This document shows, piece after piece, positions 6,534 through 15,353 of a stretch of DNA of 36,543 nucleotides; position 1 is the first letter of the stretch, and each line of letters starts with the position of its first letter. Source of the stretch: Ruminococcus sp. (GTDB taxonomy: Bacteria > Bacillota > Clostridia > Oscillospirales > Acutalibacteraceae); assembly GCA_022779485.1 (NCBI GenBank), contig JALFTC010000021.1:1-36543 (forward strand). Reading direction: 5' to 3'. The notes under the pieces were generated by a model. The model had not been told where the DNA came from, ran no database searches, and saw only the letters and a program-made list of their open reading frames with translations. A program made the position numbers and the translations under genes.

Positions 6534-9500
6534 ATGAAAAATACATTCAGATTTTCCAACCGATTATTTTACTCAAAAGTGCTTATTTCACTTATTCTTG
6601 TTATCACTATGGTAACATCATCACTTCCTATTGCTTATGCAGAAACCAATACCGTTAATGCTTTGCAAAACAATGCTTTCGATAATGGTACTGACTCTTG
6701 GACTTCAAGCAGTGATATTACTGTAAGCCGAATTACAGAGGGGGAAGTGACAAATAATGCCCTTGAATTGACAGCGGACAATAACGCAGTTTATCAGGCT
6801 GTTAGAAAGTCTGACGGCAAAGACTTTTTGCAGGGCACTACCTTTAAATGGAGCCTAAAGTATAAAAGCACCGATTCAAGTTATATTGGAGCCCTTGTTT
6901 TGGGACTAAATGAGCCTGCCGGCAACTCCGACCAGTTAAGACAGATGATGACTTGGTTAAAGGGCAAAAAAATTGACAAAAAAGTACCTGCCGACGGACA
7001 ATATACTGTCGTTGTATATTCAAAGCCTTTTAAAGATGACGGCACTTTTGATGACGGAAAGTTCGGTAAGTACAGAGCCAATTTCAGCCTTACCCCTACA
7101 ATGTACTGTACAGAAAAGTTTTCGGTAACACTTTTCAAAACAACAGGAACAGACTGGGTGACAGCTACTAACCCTGCAACTACACCCTACACCTTGAACA
7201 AGGATTCCTCCTCTATTTACTATTCCTTGATTTCTTACAAGGGAAGTCCACTTGTTGATGATGTTTCTTTCCTTGTGGAAAAGACCGGTACAGTGGTTAC
7301 TGAATTTAATAACCTGCAAAACGGTAGTTTTGAGAATCCTACTATACCTTCCAGCTTTTATTATCAGCCGAATGATAGCTTAGTACCGGATTGGAATACC
7401 ACGGCATTTGAAGGTAAAATAGAATTATTTAAGGCAGAAGGAAACAGTACCAGCGGTCATTTCGGTTACGGTAAGAACATTGCGGTTGTTGACGGAAAAC
7501 AGGCGGCGGAGTTAAACGCAGACGAGCCAAGCACATTGTATCAGTATGTAAACACCGAATCCGGCAGTAAGTACAAATGGCAATTGTCCCACAGAGGCAG
7601 AGCCGGCTCGGATATTATGGCGCTGATTATCGGCCCTAAACAATATGATGAAAATGGCAATGTTGTAGACCCTGCAAAAACAAGTAAAACCGGCAACGAC
7701 CAATTTATGGCAATGATTGACTGGGTAAAGGAAAACTTGGAATACTATCCTGAAATAGCAAGCGATATTGAGGCATTTGAGAAGGAAAAAGGTAAAAAGG
7801 ACAATTACAAATGTACTCCAATCAAGATGACAGTATATTCACGACCATTTGCTGAAAACGGCGGATTTAGAGATGGTTTAAGCACTAACTTTAGTCCAAG
7901 TGAATCTACGGTATTTACGGAAAAATGGGACATTTCCCTCATTTGTACAGGTTATCAGGAATGGGGTACATACGGGGCAAATGACAGCGAGCGTTACAGC
8001 GAATATGATGTTCCCGAGGGTCAAAAAAAGTCAATATTCGCATTTACAGGGTATCACGGAACAGGTCAAGATGGTAAAAAAAATCCCACCTTCGGCAACC
8101 TACTTGACGGCATAAATTTTGACCTCTACTATCCTGCCTCATCTGTATCCTTTACAGGTGGTGACGCTGTACTTACCTATGTGTATAAGGATGAATTGTC
8201 AACATCTGAGCTAAAGTCAGGTGAACCCGCTAAGTCAATTATGGTTGACGAAAATTCAACCTTTACCTTGGATGTAACTCCCGACTATTCCAAAACCCTC
8301 AACGAAAAAGGAGAATTAGTTGACAGGGTAGACGCTGAGGGTCATAGAATCCAAAACACCTTCCTTGGTGCATACATAACCATTGGGGGTGTAAGGAAAT
8401 ATTATCCTGCAACAGCTATTAATGCTACGGATAATGCAGTTTATTTCTCGGAAACTGTTGCTGAAGACGGTACGAGAACATACTCCTATGGTCAGTCTAA
8501 TGTATCGGGTAGGGTTGTTGTTGAGCTGGTATATTCAGAAGTATATACCATAATATACAACTCAAAAGGCGGTAAGGAGTATTCGGTACACAGCGGTTCA
8601 TATACCCCTGAAAATGCTATGGACTGGAGTGGCAGTAACGCAAATGTTGCCCGTTTCTACGAAAAGGCAACCTGTACATATACATCAACAGCCTGTAAAT
8701 GGTGGGAGGATAACCCTGCCGTTGTTTTCAAAGGCTGGGAGCTTGTTGGCGGTACTGTAAAAAAACTTTCGGACGAAACTACTGTGCCCGAGGATGAACA
8801 GGTACTGTTTAAGGGAAATGCTACTGTTAACTACACAGCGCCAACACTTACAGCTGAAGAATCTGCCCAATGTAAAGATGACAATGAGAGAGAACTTTTG
8901 ATCTTAGAAAAAGCCAGAAATGTGGATTTCATAATTTCTGACGGTGTATATGAGGGCAGAGTTAACGCATACACAGGCGGTGTTCTTGTTGCAAACTGGG
9001 AATACCAAACATCAGTAATCGCCCAGACAGAACAACTTGACGGTTCATTTATAAACAGCGATGTTGGCGGTCAGGTGTCCCTCATAAATTATACTATGAA
9101 TATTACCGATAACAGTGGAAAGGTTTACGACGCAGGAAATAAAGATAAAGAGCAAATTGCCTTATGCGACAAGTTTACCTACAAATCAAGCTTTAACAAT
9201 GTTGTAACTGTTTCAAATCAGGAAAAGGACGGTTACAAATTCCTTGGCTGGTATGACGATAAGGGCGAAAAGCTTTCTTCCACAACAAACCACAGCTACA
9301 CGGTAGAGCCATACTACTCCACCAGTGATAAAACCAAGGAAACTCAAACTCCGGCTGTTATTTATGCAAGGTTTGGTATCAGTTGTAAGGTTAAGTTCCA
9401 TATTAACGATATGGACACGGTTTCCACAGTAGGTAACCCGAATGCCGACCTTTACAGGGTTTATTATCCGTCAACTGTTACAATACCGAAGGGAGCTGAA

Positions 9501-10460
9501 AAGGTAACGAATGAATTGGGAATAACCTACACACTACATAAACTTGACAGCAACAATCGTATTTCACACTTCTATGACATTCCTACTCCTGTATCCACAA
9601 ATGGAAAAATCTTTAAGGGTTGGTATTTAGATAAGGATAATAATGCTGATAATAATCCAATTAAGTGGAATTATGATCCATATACTACAAACACAGATAT
9701 TTATGCCCACTGGATTGATGTGGGTACAATGAATAAGGATGCACAGGACAGTAAGATTATTCATCAGTCAACAGTTGGTTCAAAATTACTCCCCGGCATA
9801 GATTTGCTTGGTGTTCAGATTCGTTATGAGGATGAGGACGACAACTATCCAAACGGCAGGGGAAACGGTGCCGGTCAATCACCCCACTTTGACACAGACG
9901 GACTTAGGTTTATCACCTGTATCAAGGAGAGTGTTCTTAGTAAGGCGGGTAACCTGTTCAGTACACCATATACATCAGCAAACGAAGATAAAACAAGATA
10001 TACAAAACAACCGCTTAGATACGGTTATGTAATAGCAAAGGAAACCACCGCTAATAATAATTTGAGTGACGGTAAACCCCTTGAATACAATGACAAAAAT
10101 GTTAACGGTGTTGACACAACTACAAAATACGGCTTTGCAAAAAACATTGACTGCACAAGTAAAGTAGGCGGATACAAAAATACAACTATTGTTGACCACA
10201 AAAACTATAAAGATTACAGAATTTACTCACTTGTAATCTCATATAATACCGCCGGAAAAACTGACGCAGAGATTGAAAGTGCCAAAAATCAGAATGTTGT
10301 AGCAAGACCATACCTCCGCTATCAGGATGCAAACGGACTTTACAGAACCTATTATCAGGACTACAAAGGCACAAATGTATATGGCGGATGCAGTACTAAT
10401 TACAATGCAGCTAAGGACTACCTAAGCGAAAATAACTATTTCCCCAAACCTAAAAATTAA
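6534..10460 (+). CDS. Large secreted surface protein with duplicated N-terminal module and InlB-type repeats
   Basis: 1308 aa, exported: a signal peptide ends near AYAETN (about residue 36). Two related beta-rich modules follow (about 40-250 and 265-540). Each begins with a short NNAFDNGT or LQNGSFENPT segment as in carbohydrate-binding galactose-fold domains and contains a matching pair VVYSKPFKDDGTF and MTVYSRPFAENGGF. Then come at least three beta-grasp repeats with the InlB/Flg_new signature (FKGWELVGG, FLGWYDDKGEK, FKGWYLDKDNN plus IYAHW). The C-terminal 250 residues form a distinct domain (GLRFITCIKES, YGYVIAKE, ARPYLRYQDANGLYRTYYQD) often seen in Ruminococcus secreted proteins. No sortase motif, TM helix or dockerin is visible, so how it stays on the cell is open. 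It starts after GAGGAGG and is followed after about 20 bases by the lipoprotein gene, so the two are probably co-transcribed. Confidence 0.8.
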   Translation: MKNTFRFSNRLFYSKVLISLILVITMVTSSLPIAYAETNTVNALQNNAFDNGTDSWTSSSDITVSRITEGEVTNNALELTADNNAVYQAVRKSDGKDFLQGTTFKWSLKYKSTDSSYIGALVLGLNEPAGNSDQLRQMMTWLKGKKIDKKVPADGQYTVVVYSKPFKDDGTFDDGKFGKYRANFSLTPTMYCTEKFSVTLFKTTGTDWVTATNPATTPYTLNKDSSSIYYSLISYKGSPLVDDVSFLVEKTGTVVTEFNNLQNGSFENPTIPSSFYYQPNDSLVPDWNTTAFEGKIELFKAEGNSTSGHFGYGKNIAVVDGKQAAELNADEPSTLYQYVNTESGSKYKWQLSHRGRAGSDIMALIIGPKQYDENGNVVDPAKTSKTGNDQFMAMIDWVKENLEYYPEIASDIEAFEKEKGKKDNYKCTPIKMTVYSRPFAENGGFRDGLSTNFSPSESTVFTEKWDISLICTGYQEWGTYGANDSERYSEYDVPEGQKKSIFAFTGYHGTGQDGKKNPTFGNLLDGINFDLYYPASSVSFTGGDAVLTYVYKDELSTSELKSGEPAKSIMVDENSTFTLDVTPDYSKTLNEKGELVDRVDAEGHRIQNTFLGAYITIGGVRKYYPATAINATDNAVYFSETVAEDGTRTYSYGQSNVSGRVVVELVYSEVYTIIYNSKGGKEYSVHSGSYTPENAMDWSGSNANVARFYEKATCTYTSTACKWWEDNPAVVFKGWELVGGTVKKLSDETTVPEDEQVLFKGNATVNYTAPTLTAEESAQCKDDNERELLILEKARNVDFIISDGVYEGRVNAYTGGVLVANWEYQTSVIAQTEQLDGSFINSDVGGQVSLINYTMNITDNSGKVYDAGNKDKEQIALCDKFTYKSSFNNVVTVSNQEKDGYKFLGWYDDKGEKLSSTTNHSYTVEPYYSTSDKTKETQTPAVIYARFGISCKVKFHINDMDTVSTVGNPNADLYRVYYPSTVTIPKGAEKVTNELGITYTLHKLDSNNRISHFYDIPTPVSTNGKIFKGWYLDKDNNADNNPIKWNYDPYTTNTDIYAHWIDVGTMNKDAQDSKIIHQSTVGSKLLPGIDLLGVQIRYEDEDDNYPNGRGNGAGQSPHFDTDGLRFITCIKESVLSKAGNLFSTPYTSANEDKTRYTKQPLRYGYVIAKETTANNNLSDGKPLEYNDKNVNGVDTTTKYGFAKNIDCTSKVGGYKNTTIVDHKNYKDYRIYSLVISYNTAGKTDAEIESAKNQNVVARPYLRYQDANGLYRTYYQDYKGTNVYGGCSTNYNAAKDYLSENNYFPKPKN

Positions 10461-10480
10461 TTGATTTTACGGTGAACAAA

Positions 10481-10933
10481 ATGAAGATTGCACAAAGAAT
10501 TTTTTTACTTCTTTTGCTGTTGTGTATGACGGTGCTTTTGTCCTCCTGTGGCTGTTCTGCCGGTGATGATAACGGTGAAAAGTCAGGTACAACTGACCTG
10601 TCAAGCTCCGTAACAAGTGAAAATTTCACCACCACAAGTCAGCAGATGAACAGTAAAAGTGACAACGGCAAAGGTGATGAAGTGAATAAGGAGAATAATT
10701 CTGTGGTAAATGCAGACAGTAAAAATAATTCTTTAGAAGAAAAATCAACTTCAAAATCCCAAGTCAGCAGTACTTCTTCAAAGGCTGAAACAGGGGGAGA
10801 AAATGCAGTAAAGGGAGATTTGAACAGGGAAAAAACCACTTCGGCTGACAAGGGCTTGGATAAGACAGAAACTGCTCCAAGTGAAGAACAAAGAGAGGAT
10901 AATGCACAGGTGAATTTCTATGATTTGTTGTAA
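10481..10933 (+). CDS. Small Ser/Thr/Lys/Glu-rich lipoprotein
   Basis: 150 aa. A hydrophobic signal of Leu repeats ends in a lipobox, VLLSSC, so the mature Cys is lipidated and the protein sits on the outer face of the membrane. The rest is low-complexity (Ser, Thr, Lys, Asn, Glu) with no recognisable domain, resembling a flexible stalk or a disordered tether. A GTG at 10472 is also possible, but the ATG at 10481 has a GGTGA site 6 bases upstream. It overlaps the dockerin gene by 14 bases, so the pair is translationally coupled. Function unknown. Confidence 0.75.
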   Translation: MKIAQRIFLLLLLLCMTVLLSSCGCSAGDDNGEKSGTTDLSSSVTSENFTTTSQQMNSKSDNGKGDEVNKENNSVVNADSKNNSLEEKSTSKSQVSSTSSKAETGGENAVKGDLNREKTTSADKGLDKTETAPSEEQREDNAQVNFYDLL

Positions 10934-11339
10934 CATCAAAAAATTTATTACGGCAAGTATGTCCGTTGTGGCTATGATTATCTTGACAGTTACCTGCGTC
11001 ATTTCGGCAGGCGCTGTTGATAATGAAAATACAACTGAAATTGATTATTATTACGGTGACGCAAATAATGACGGTACTGTTAATATTAAGGACTGCACAT
11101 ATATTCAGAAGTACATCAACAATGTTGTAAAGCCTGAAAATTACGATTATTTTGCCATAGTATCCGACCTGAATAAAGACGGCGAAGTGGACATGAAGGA
11201 TGTAACATATTTGCAAAAATTGATTGTGAGAATAAACCCCTCAGCCCCCACCCCCACAGAAACCACCACCACACCCCCAACAACCCCACCGCAAATAACA
11301 GATGAAGAAGGCTACAACAACCATATTTACAGACCGTAA
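10920..11339 (+). CDS. Stand-alone secreted dockerin with Pro/Thr tail
   Basis: 139 aa. A hydrophobic N-terminal segment (about 10-32) is followed by a type I dockerin with two calcium-loop/helix repeats: GDANNDGTVNIKDCTYIQKY (about 46-65) and SDLNKDGEVDMKDVTYLQKL (about 81-100). Dockerins plug into cohesins of cellulosome or amylosome scaffolds. The rest is a Pro/Thr-rich tail ending GYNNHIYRP, with no catalytic or binding domain. It may be an adaptor or competitor, or the remnant of a larger enzyme. The ATG lies within the end of the lipoprotein gene with AGGTGA 6 bases upstream. It is followed by a strong terminator, which closes the three-gene cluster. Confidence 0.85.
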   Translation: MICCNIKKFITASMSVVAMIILTVTCVISAGAVDNENTTEIDYYYGDANNDGTVNIKDCTYIQKYINNVVKPENYDYFAIVSDLNKDGEVDMKDVTYLQKLIVRINPSAPTPTETTTTPPTTPPQITDEEGYNNHIYRP

Positions 11340-11355
11340 AAAGATTTAAGAAAAA

Positions 11356-11387
11356 GGCTCAAGTTCAAATGAACTGAGCCTTTTTTT
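11356..11387 (+). terminator. Terminator of the surface-protein/lipoprotein/dockerin cluster
   Basis: GGCTCA-A-GTTC (11356-11366), loop AAAT, GAACTGAGCC (11371-11380) and seven T. Confidence 0.93.
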
Positions 11388-11395
11388 GTGGATAG

Positions 11396-11479
11396 GTTAT
11401 GAAAAAGATGTCACATCTGACCGAGAAATTAACTTAAAAAAGAAGAATGCCCCGTACACGACCTGCGTGTCAAGGCACT
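11396..11479. repeat. Copy of the tRNA-Arg 3' flank and terminator, without a tRNA
   Basis: Matches 4210-4282 almost base for base (GAAAAAGATGTCA, ATTAACTTAAAAAAGAAGAA, TGCCCCGTAC, CTGCGTGTC, AGGCACT) except for an 11-base length difference. Similarity stops at the tRNA boundary. The hairpin (11448-11477) is retained with a G-to-A change that turns a wobble pair into A-T (ACACG/CGTGT). Read on the minus strand it ends in ATTCTTCTTTTTT. It forms part of the 523-base gap 11340-11862, with family B copy 2 and a doubtful small ORF. Confidence 0.7.
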
Positions 11480-11540
11480 GGGCTTTTATTCAATGTCGTC
11501 AACTTAAGAATATTTACACTCAACGATATGTGTCCTCACC

Positions 11541-11694
11541 CTGTCATTCCGAGGAAACGAAGTGACCGAGGAATCTGAAAGGATAGCAGTGGTGCCTTAA
11601 CCGACACTATCAGGTTATAGAAAATTGTGATTTTCCTAACAAAGCGAGTGGTAAAGGAAGGGGATTCCTCGACAAGCCGGTCATAACAGTGTGG
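11541..11694. repeat. Dispersed repeat family B, copy 2 (uninterrupted)
   Basis: Begins CTGTCATTCCGAGGAAAC, contains GAGGAATCTGAAAGGATAGC and CGACACTATCAGGTTA, and ends GGGGATTCCTCGACAAGCCG plus TCATAACAG. The ends are imperfect inverted repeats. It shows the intact form of the copy split at 2630-3100. Confidence 0.75.
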
Positions 11695-11737
11695 TGGTTT
11701 CCTTAACAATTAACGACTGTCATCAGAGGAATTATCC

Positions 11738-11848
11738 CTACTTTGAGTTCCTTTTTTTCCTGATTTCTTTATCATCTATTTCAATATCAGGACTGCACCT
11801 GTCCAAGTCTTTGACATTGTAGGTCTTGCCATAAACAAACCCTTTCAT
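11738..11848 (-). other. Doubtful 36-aa reading frame
   Basis: Minus-strand ATG to TAG encoding MKGFVYGKTYNVKDLD and a charged end KEIRKKRNSK. There is no clear ribosome binding site. It lies just downstream of the truncated esterase and is probably a remnant of a larger gene or chance. No family recognised. Confidence 0.2.
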
Positions 11849-11862
11849 AATAATAGTGTTTT

Positions 11863-12609
11863 TTATGCCGAAAATCCTACTAACCACTTGTATGCTTGGG
11901 GGAAATATTCCGACCATGCGGCCTCGTTGTGCTCCTTTGTAGTATCTGTCAGTGAATTAAGTTTATCTTTAGGATAACCGTTTTCTGACATTTTGTTGTA
12001 AACCAAATCTACATAAGGGATTGTATCTTTCTCCATTTGGTTTGCTCCGCCGGTATAAAGAAAAACTTTCGGAAGATTGTCAGTATTACTGAAATCATAT
12101 GAGTCAACTACTGAAGCAATAGTTTCTTCACTATACATCCAGAATGCAGGAGAAAAAGAAAGCACCTGACCGAATACATCGGGATATTTCATACCTATGT
12201 AATATGAAATCAAGCCTCCCATTGAGCTACCGCCGATACCGGTACTGTTTTTATCTGTACGAACATTATAGTGACTGTCAATATACGGCTTTAATGTATT
12301 AACAATAAATTCACCGTATTTATCTCCTGACGGATTATCAACAAATTGTGCATAACTTTCGCCTGATGAATTATTCGGCAATGAAGAGCCCACATTAACC
12401 CATTCAGGACTGTATTCATTCCATCTGTCTGCTGAATTTTCAATGCCTACAATTATTGCACCCTCATATCCGTTATCCATCATATCGGCAATAGCCTCAT
12501 CAACCATCCATTCGCCTGCATATGATGCATACATATCAAAAATATTCTGTCCGTCCTGCATATAAAATACACTTTTTATGTCAAGGAATATATAATAAAA
12601 AATCCACAT
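11863..12609 (-). pseudogene. Alpha/beta-hydrolase esterase, N-terminus missing
   Basis: The 248-aa frame keeps most of a putative esterase of the Fes/D-alanyl-carrier type (COG2382/COG2819): YMQDGQNIFD, the nucleophile elbow GGSSMGG, a Gly-rich FLYTGGANQ strand and the active-site His in KEHNEAAWSEYFP. In this family YMxDGQN is preceded by a signal peptide and 50-100 residues, including an oxyanion strand and a YLPP motif. Here it is preceded by only about 16 residues of unrelated hydrophobic sequence (MWIFYYIFLDIK), with no ribosome binding site. The truncation falls directly against the promoter of the divergent amylase gene, so the 5' part was probably lost when that region was rearranged. 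An expressed shortened protein cannot be excluded. Confidence 0.7.
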
Positions 12610-12633
12610 AATTCAATTATTTTATTGTTAATC

Positions 12634-12662
12634 TTGACAGACAAAATTATTAGCACTATAAT
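12634..12662 (+). promoter_or_regulatory. Consensus sigma-A promoter of the dockerin-amylase
   Basis: Perfect TTGACA (12634-12639) and TATAAT (12657-12662) with a 17-base spacer. The predicted 5' leader is about 40 bases. No operator palindrome is obvious. Confidence 0.9.
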
Positions 12663-12708
12663 GAAAACAGGAAATAAATTCCGTAATATCTATTTGGGAG
12701 GATTGAAA

Positions 12709-14874
12709 ATGCTTAAAATGAAAAAAAGATTGATAAGTGTATTTCTAATTGTTTCTCTTGTTTTCTCGTGCTTGGTGTTAAATGTACAAGCAGATGAAAG
12801 TGAGATAACTTCTTCCGGTACATCCTACCTTTACGGTGATGTTAATAATGACAACGCAATAACGATTAGGGATTCTACTGCCATTCAAAAGTATCTTGTA
12901 AAAATACAAGATTTTAATGAAGTGTCAAAACATATTGCTGATGTTGATAATTCCGGTGATACAAATATTAAAGATGCTACACTGATACAAAAGTATGTTG
13001 CAAAACGGATTGATGAATTTCCGGCAGGTAAATACTATAATGCCGGCGATACCGATTGGCGTACATCTACAATATCTTATGAGATTTTTGTCCGCAGTTT
13101 CTGCGACAGTGACGGGGACGGAATTGGTGATTTCAGAGGTATTGCTTCAAAGGCTTCTTATCTCAAGGAGCTTAATGTGGGTTGCGTATGGCTTATGCCC
13201 ATTCACGAATCCCCATCGTATCACGGATATGATATAATTGATTACTATTCCACTAATGAGGATTACGGTACAATAGATGATTTTAAATATATGCTTGATG
13301 TTCTGCATCAGTATGATATAAAAGTTCTGATAGATTTTGTTGCAAATCACTCCTCATCACAAAACAAGTGGTTTATTGATGCTTTGAGCAATCCCGACAG
13401 TCCTTATGCTGATTATTACGAATTTACAGATAAACCGGATTCAACTTCAGGCTGGAGATATAACGGAAAGTACGATAAATATTACAGAGGTAATTTTTCA
13501 GAGGGTATGCCTGACCTAAACTACAAAAGCAAAGCCGTATGGACAGAAATGAAAAATGCTGCCGGATACTGGCTTGATATGGGAGTTGACGGATTCAGAC
13601 TTGACGCTTCAATGCATATTGATCCGGATTGGGATTTGACTCAAGAGTGGTGGATGGATTTTGAAACCTATGTAAAGTCAAAAAACCCTGATGCATTCGT
13701 AGTAGGTGAAAACTGGACTACAAACCCTGACCCTGTTGCTTCGTTTTTTAAATGTATGGATTCTTCCTTTGATTTCCCACTTCAAGAGCAGATTATGAAA
13801 CTTGCCGGAGGTCAGCAACTAAATATTGTGGGCTTTGTAAACAGGGAATTACAACTGCAAAAAAGGTATGCAGACACAACTCCAAATGTTCCAAAAACAT
13901 CTGTAATGACAACATTTTTAAATAATCATGACCAGACAAGAACAGTATCTTATTTGGGTTCTGTTGAGAAAGCAAAGCTTGCCGCAGCTATTCAGTTAAC
14001 TCTGCCCGGAATGCCTTTCATCTATTACGGTGAAGAACTGGGACAACTTAGTAATTCTAACGATCCAAACAGACGAGAGGCTATGGACTGGTATGCTTCC
14101 GCCAAAGGGAAGGGTATGTGTGTATTAGATGAAAAGTTCTTTGGAGTGCCTTCAAAATACACTAAAGCTAATGACGGTATTTCTTTGGAAGAAGAAATTA
14201 ATGACGAAAACAGCATTTATAACTATTACAAAAAGCTTACTCAGCTTCGCACGGATAATCCAATATTCTTTAGCGGTAATTATTTTTCAATAGAATCAAA
14301 AAGCTTGAATTGTTATACTGTTACTGATGAAAAATATCCTTACGGTATGTTTGTTGCGCATAATGTAACAGGAAGTAGACTGGAATTAAATACATTATAT
14401 GATTTTACCGATTTGCTAAGCGGAAAAAGCTATAAGGCAGGCGATACTGTTACAATAACTCCTTATTCAACAATCGTTGCAAAATATGACGGAGCAGATA
14501 AAAAGTTTTCGCTGTTCAAAGAAATACAAAGCAAGGATATTCCTGTTACATTTAATGTAACAATACCGGAAAAATTGCCGGAGGGTGCAAATGTAAGTAT
14601 TGGTACTAATCTGAACGGTTGGAACCCTGCAGATACCGATTGGTTTATGAAAAAAATAGATGACCTTCACTATCAATTAACCGTAAATTTGGACTCCACT
14701 AATGTAAATGAAGCCATTGAATATAAATATACGGTTCAATTAAACGGTCAGAGCAATGCATGGGCATATACCGAGGGTGACGCAAACGGTAAGGATATAG
14801 GTAACCGCATTTATGGAATAGATTATGATGGTAATGTAATAAATGATACTGTATTATCATTTTTACGAATGTAG
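12709..14874 (+). CDS. Secreted GH13 alpha-amylase with N-terminal dockerin and C-terminal starch-binding-like domain
   Basis: Endo-acting alpha-glucan hydrolase, exported and probably docked to an amylosome scaffold. The ATG at 12709 (after GGGAGG) gives 721 aa; an upstream ATG at 12625 lies before the promoter and is not used. Order: signal peptide (1-27); dockerin (about 41-105) with GDVNNDNAITIRD and ADVDNSGDTNIKD loops; GH13 barrel (about 120-540) with region II GVDGFRLDAS (nucleophile D299), VVGENW (acid/base E334) and NNHDQTR (D408); a C-terminal beta domain; then a CBM20/CBM48-like module (about 605-715, ANVSIGTNLNGWNPADTDWF). An N-terminal dockerin is less common than a C-terminal one. 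Close GH13 classes include oligo-1,6-glucosidase-like and neopullulanase-like enzymes, so bond specificity is uncertain. Confidence 0.92.
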   Translation: MLKMKKRLISVFLIVSLVFSCLVLNVQADESEITSSGTSYLYGDVNNDNAITIRDSTAIQKYLVKIQDFNEVSKHIADVDNSGDTNIKDATLIQKYVAKRIDEFPAGKYYNAGDTDWRTSTISYEIFVRSFCDSDGDGIGDFRGIASKASYLKELNVGCVWLMPIHESPSYHGYDIIDYYSTNEDYGTIDDFKYMLDVLHQYDIKVLIDFVANHSSSQNKWFIDALSNPDSPYADYYEFTDKPDSTSGWRYNGKYDKYYRGNFSEGMPDLNYKSKAVWTEMKNAAGYWLDMGVDGFRLDASMHIDPDWDLTQEWWMDFETYVKSKNPDAFVVGENWTTNPDPVASFFKCMDSSFDFPLQEQIMKLAGGQQLNIVGFVNRELQLQKRYADTTPNVPKTSVMTTFLNNHDQTRTVSYLGSVEKAKLAAAIQLTLPGMPFIYYGEELGQLSNSNDPNRREAMDWYASAKGKGMCVLDEKFFGVPSKYTKANDGISLEEEINDENSIYNYYKKLTQLRTDNPIFFSGNYFSIESKSLNCYTVTDEKYPYGMFVAHNVTGSRLELNTLYDFTDLLSGKSYKAGDTVTITPYSTIVAKYDGADKKFSLFKEIQSKDIPVTFNVTIPEKLPEGANVSIGTNLNGWNPADTDWFMKKIDDLHYQLTVNLDSTNVNEAIEYKYTVQLNGQSNAWAYTEGDANGKDIGNRIYGIDYDGNVINDTVLSFLRM

Positions 14875-14969
14875 ATTTTAATATTTTTACAAGATGCATA
14901 TTGAACATAACTGTAGTCTTGTTATGTTGAAAACGGCAACTTAACAAAAAAGTGTTTATCCCATAAGAA

Positions 14970-15014
14970 AGGCATACACATTGATCTTTTTGAGAAGTGT
15001 GTATGCCTGTTTTT
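14970..15014 (+). terminator. Terminator of the dockerin-amylase
   Basis: AGGCATACACA (14970-14980) pairs perfectly with TGTGTATGCCT (14998-15008), followed by GTTTTTT. A second 8-base inverted repeat (14904-14911 with 14921-14928, AACATAAC/GTTATGTT) lies between stop codon and terminator without a T-run. Confidence 0.92.
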
Positions 15015-15039
15015 TATTAGTGAAATATTACAATGTACG

Positions 15040-15222
15040 CTATACTGAAATTCTTATACCTTGGATAATAATTTTACTATACAACGGAGTTCTGTCAAAG
15101 ACAACAACATCAACATGTGAGTCGGGAGTTTCTTCTCCTTGTGCGTAAGAGCCGAAAAGGAGTGAATACTCGGCGTTATAGCGAACAAGCAGAGTTTTTA
15201 TTGCATTTTCAATTTCAAGTCT
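15040..15222 (-). pseudogene. MNT-type nucleotidyltransferase remnant
   Basis: A 60-codon minus-strand frame with no start codon (an in-frame TAA precedes it). It encodes SLLFGSYAQGEETPDS then HVDVVVFDRTPL, the core of the MNT/MazE-like minimal nucleotidyltransferase fold (GSxAxG then DxD). The first catalytic Asp of DxD reads as His. MNT proteins pair with HEPN toxins; no HEPN gene remains. Clearly a decayed fragment. With the terminator at 15252 it accounts for the 479-base gap after the amylase. Confidence 0.6.
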
Positions 15223-15251
15223 TTATAACATTGTTCTCTCCAAAATTTACT

Positions 15252-15289
15252 AAAACAAAAAAGCCCAAGCTTAATTAAAGCTTAGGCTT
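15252..15289 (-). terminator. Minus-strand terminator downstream of the IS66 remnant
   Basis: On the minus strand AAGCC-T-AAGCTT, loop of 5, AAGCTT-G-GGCTT, followed by a T-rich TTTTGTTTT run. Confidence 0.75.
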
Positions 15290-15353
15290 TGGTGCGAGTG
15301 ACCATATAACATATCTTTTATCCCCTTGAAAAAGTCAGTGTTTAAGCCATTTT

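Noticed and set aside
10764..11216. 150-aa minus-strand frame
   Set aside because: Antisense to the lipoprotein and dockerin genes, whose frames have clear domains and ribosome sites.
4210..11479. The two terminator blocks (4210-4282 and 11396-11479) as attL/attR of an element integrated at tRNA-Arg
   Set aside because: The shared sequence stops at the tRNA boundary and contains none of the tRNA 3' end, whereas tRNA att sites include it. The enclosed genes do not look like one element.
12625..12711. Amylase start at 12625
   Set aside because: It lies upstream of the -35/-10 boxes and has no ribosome site; the ATG at 12709 has GGGAGG and a proper signal peptide.
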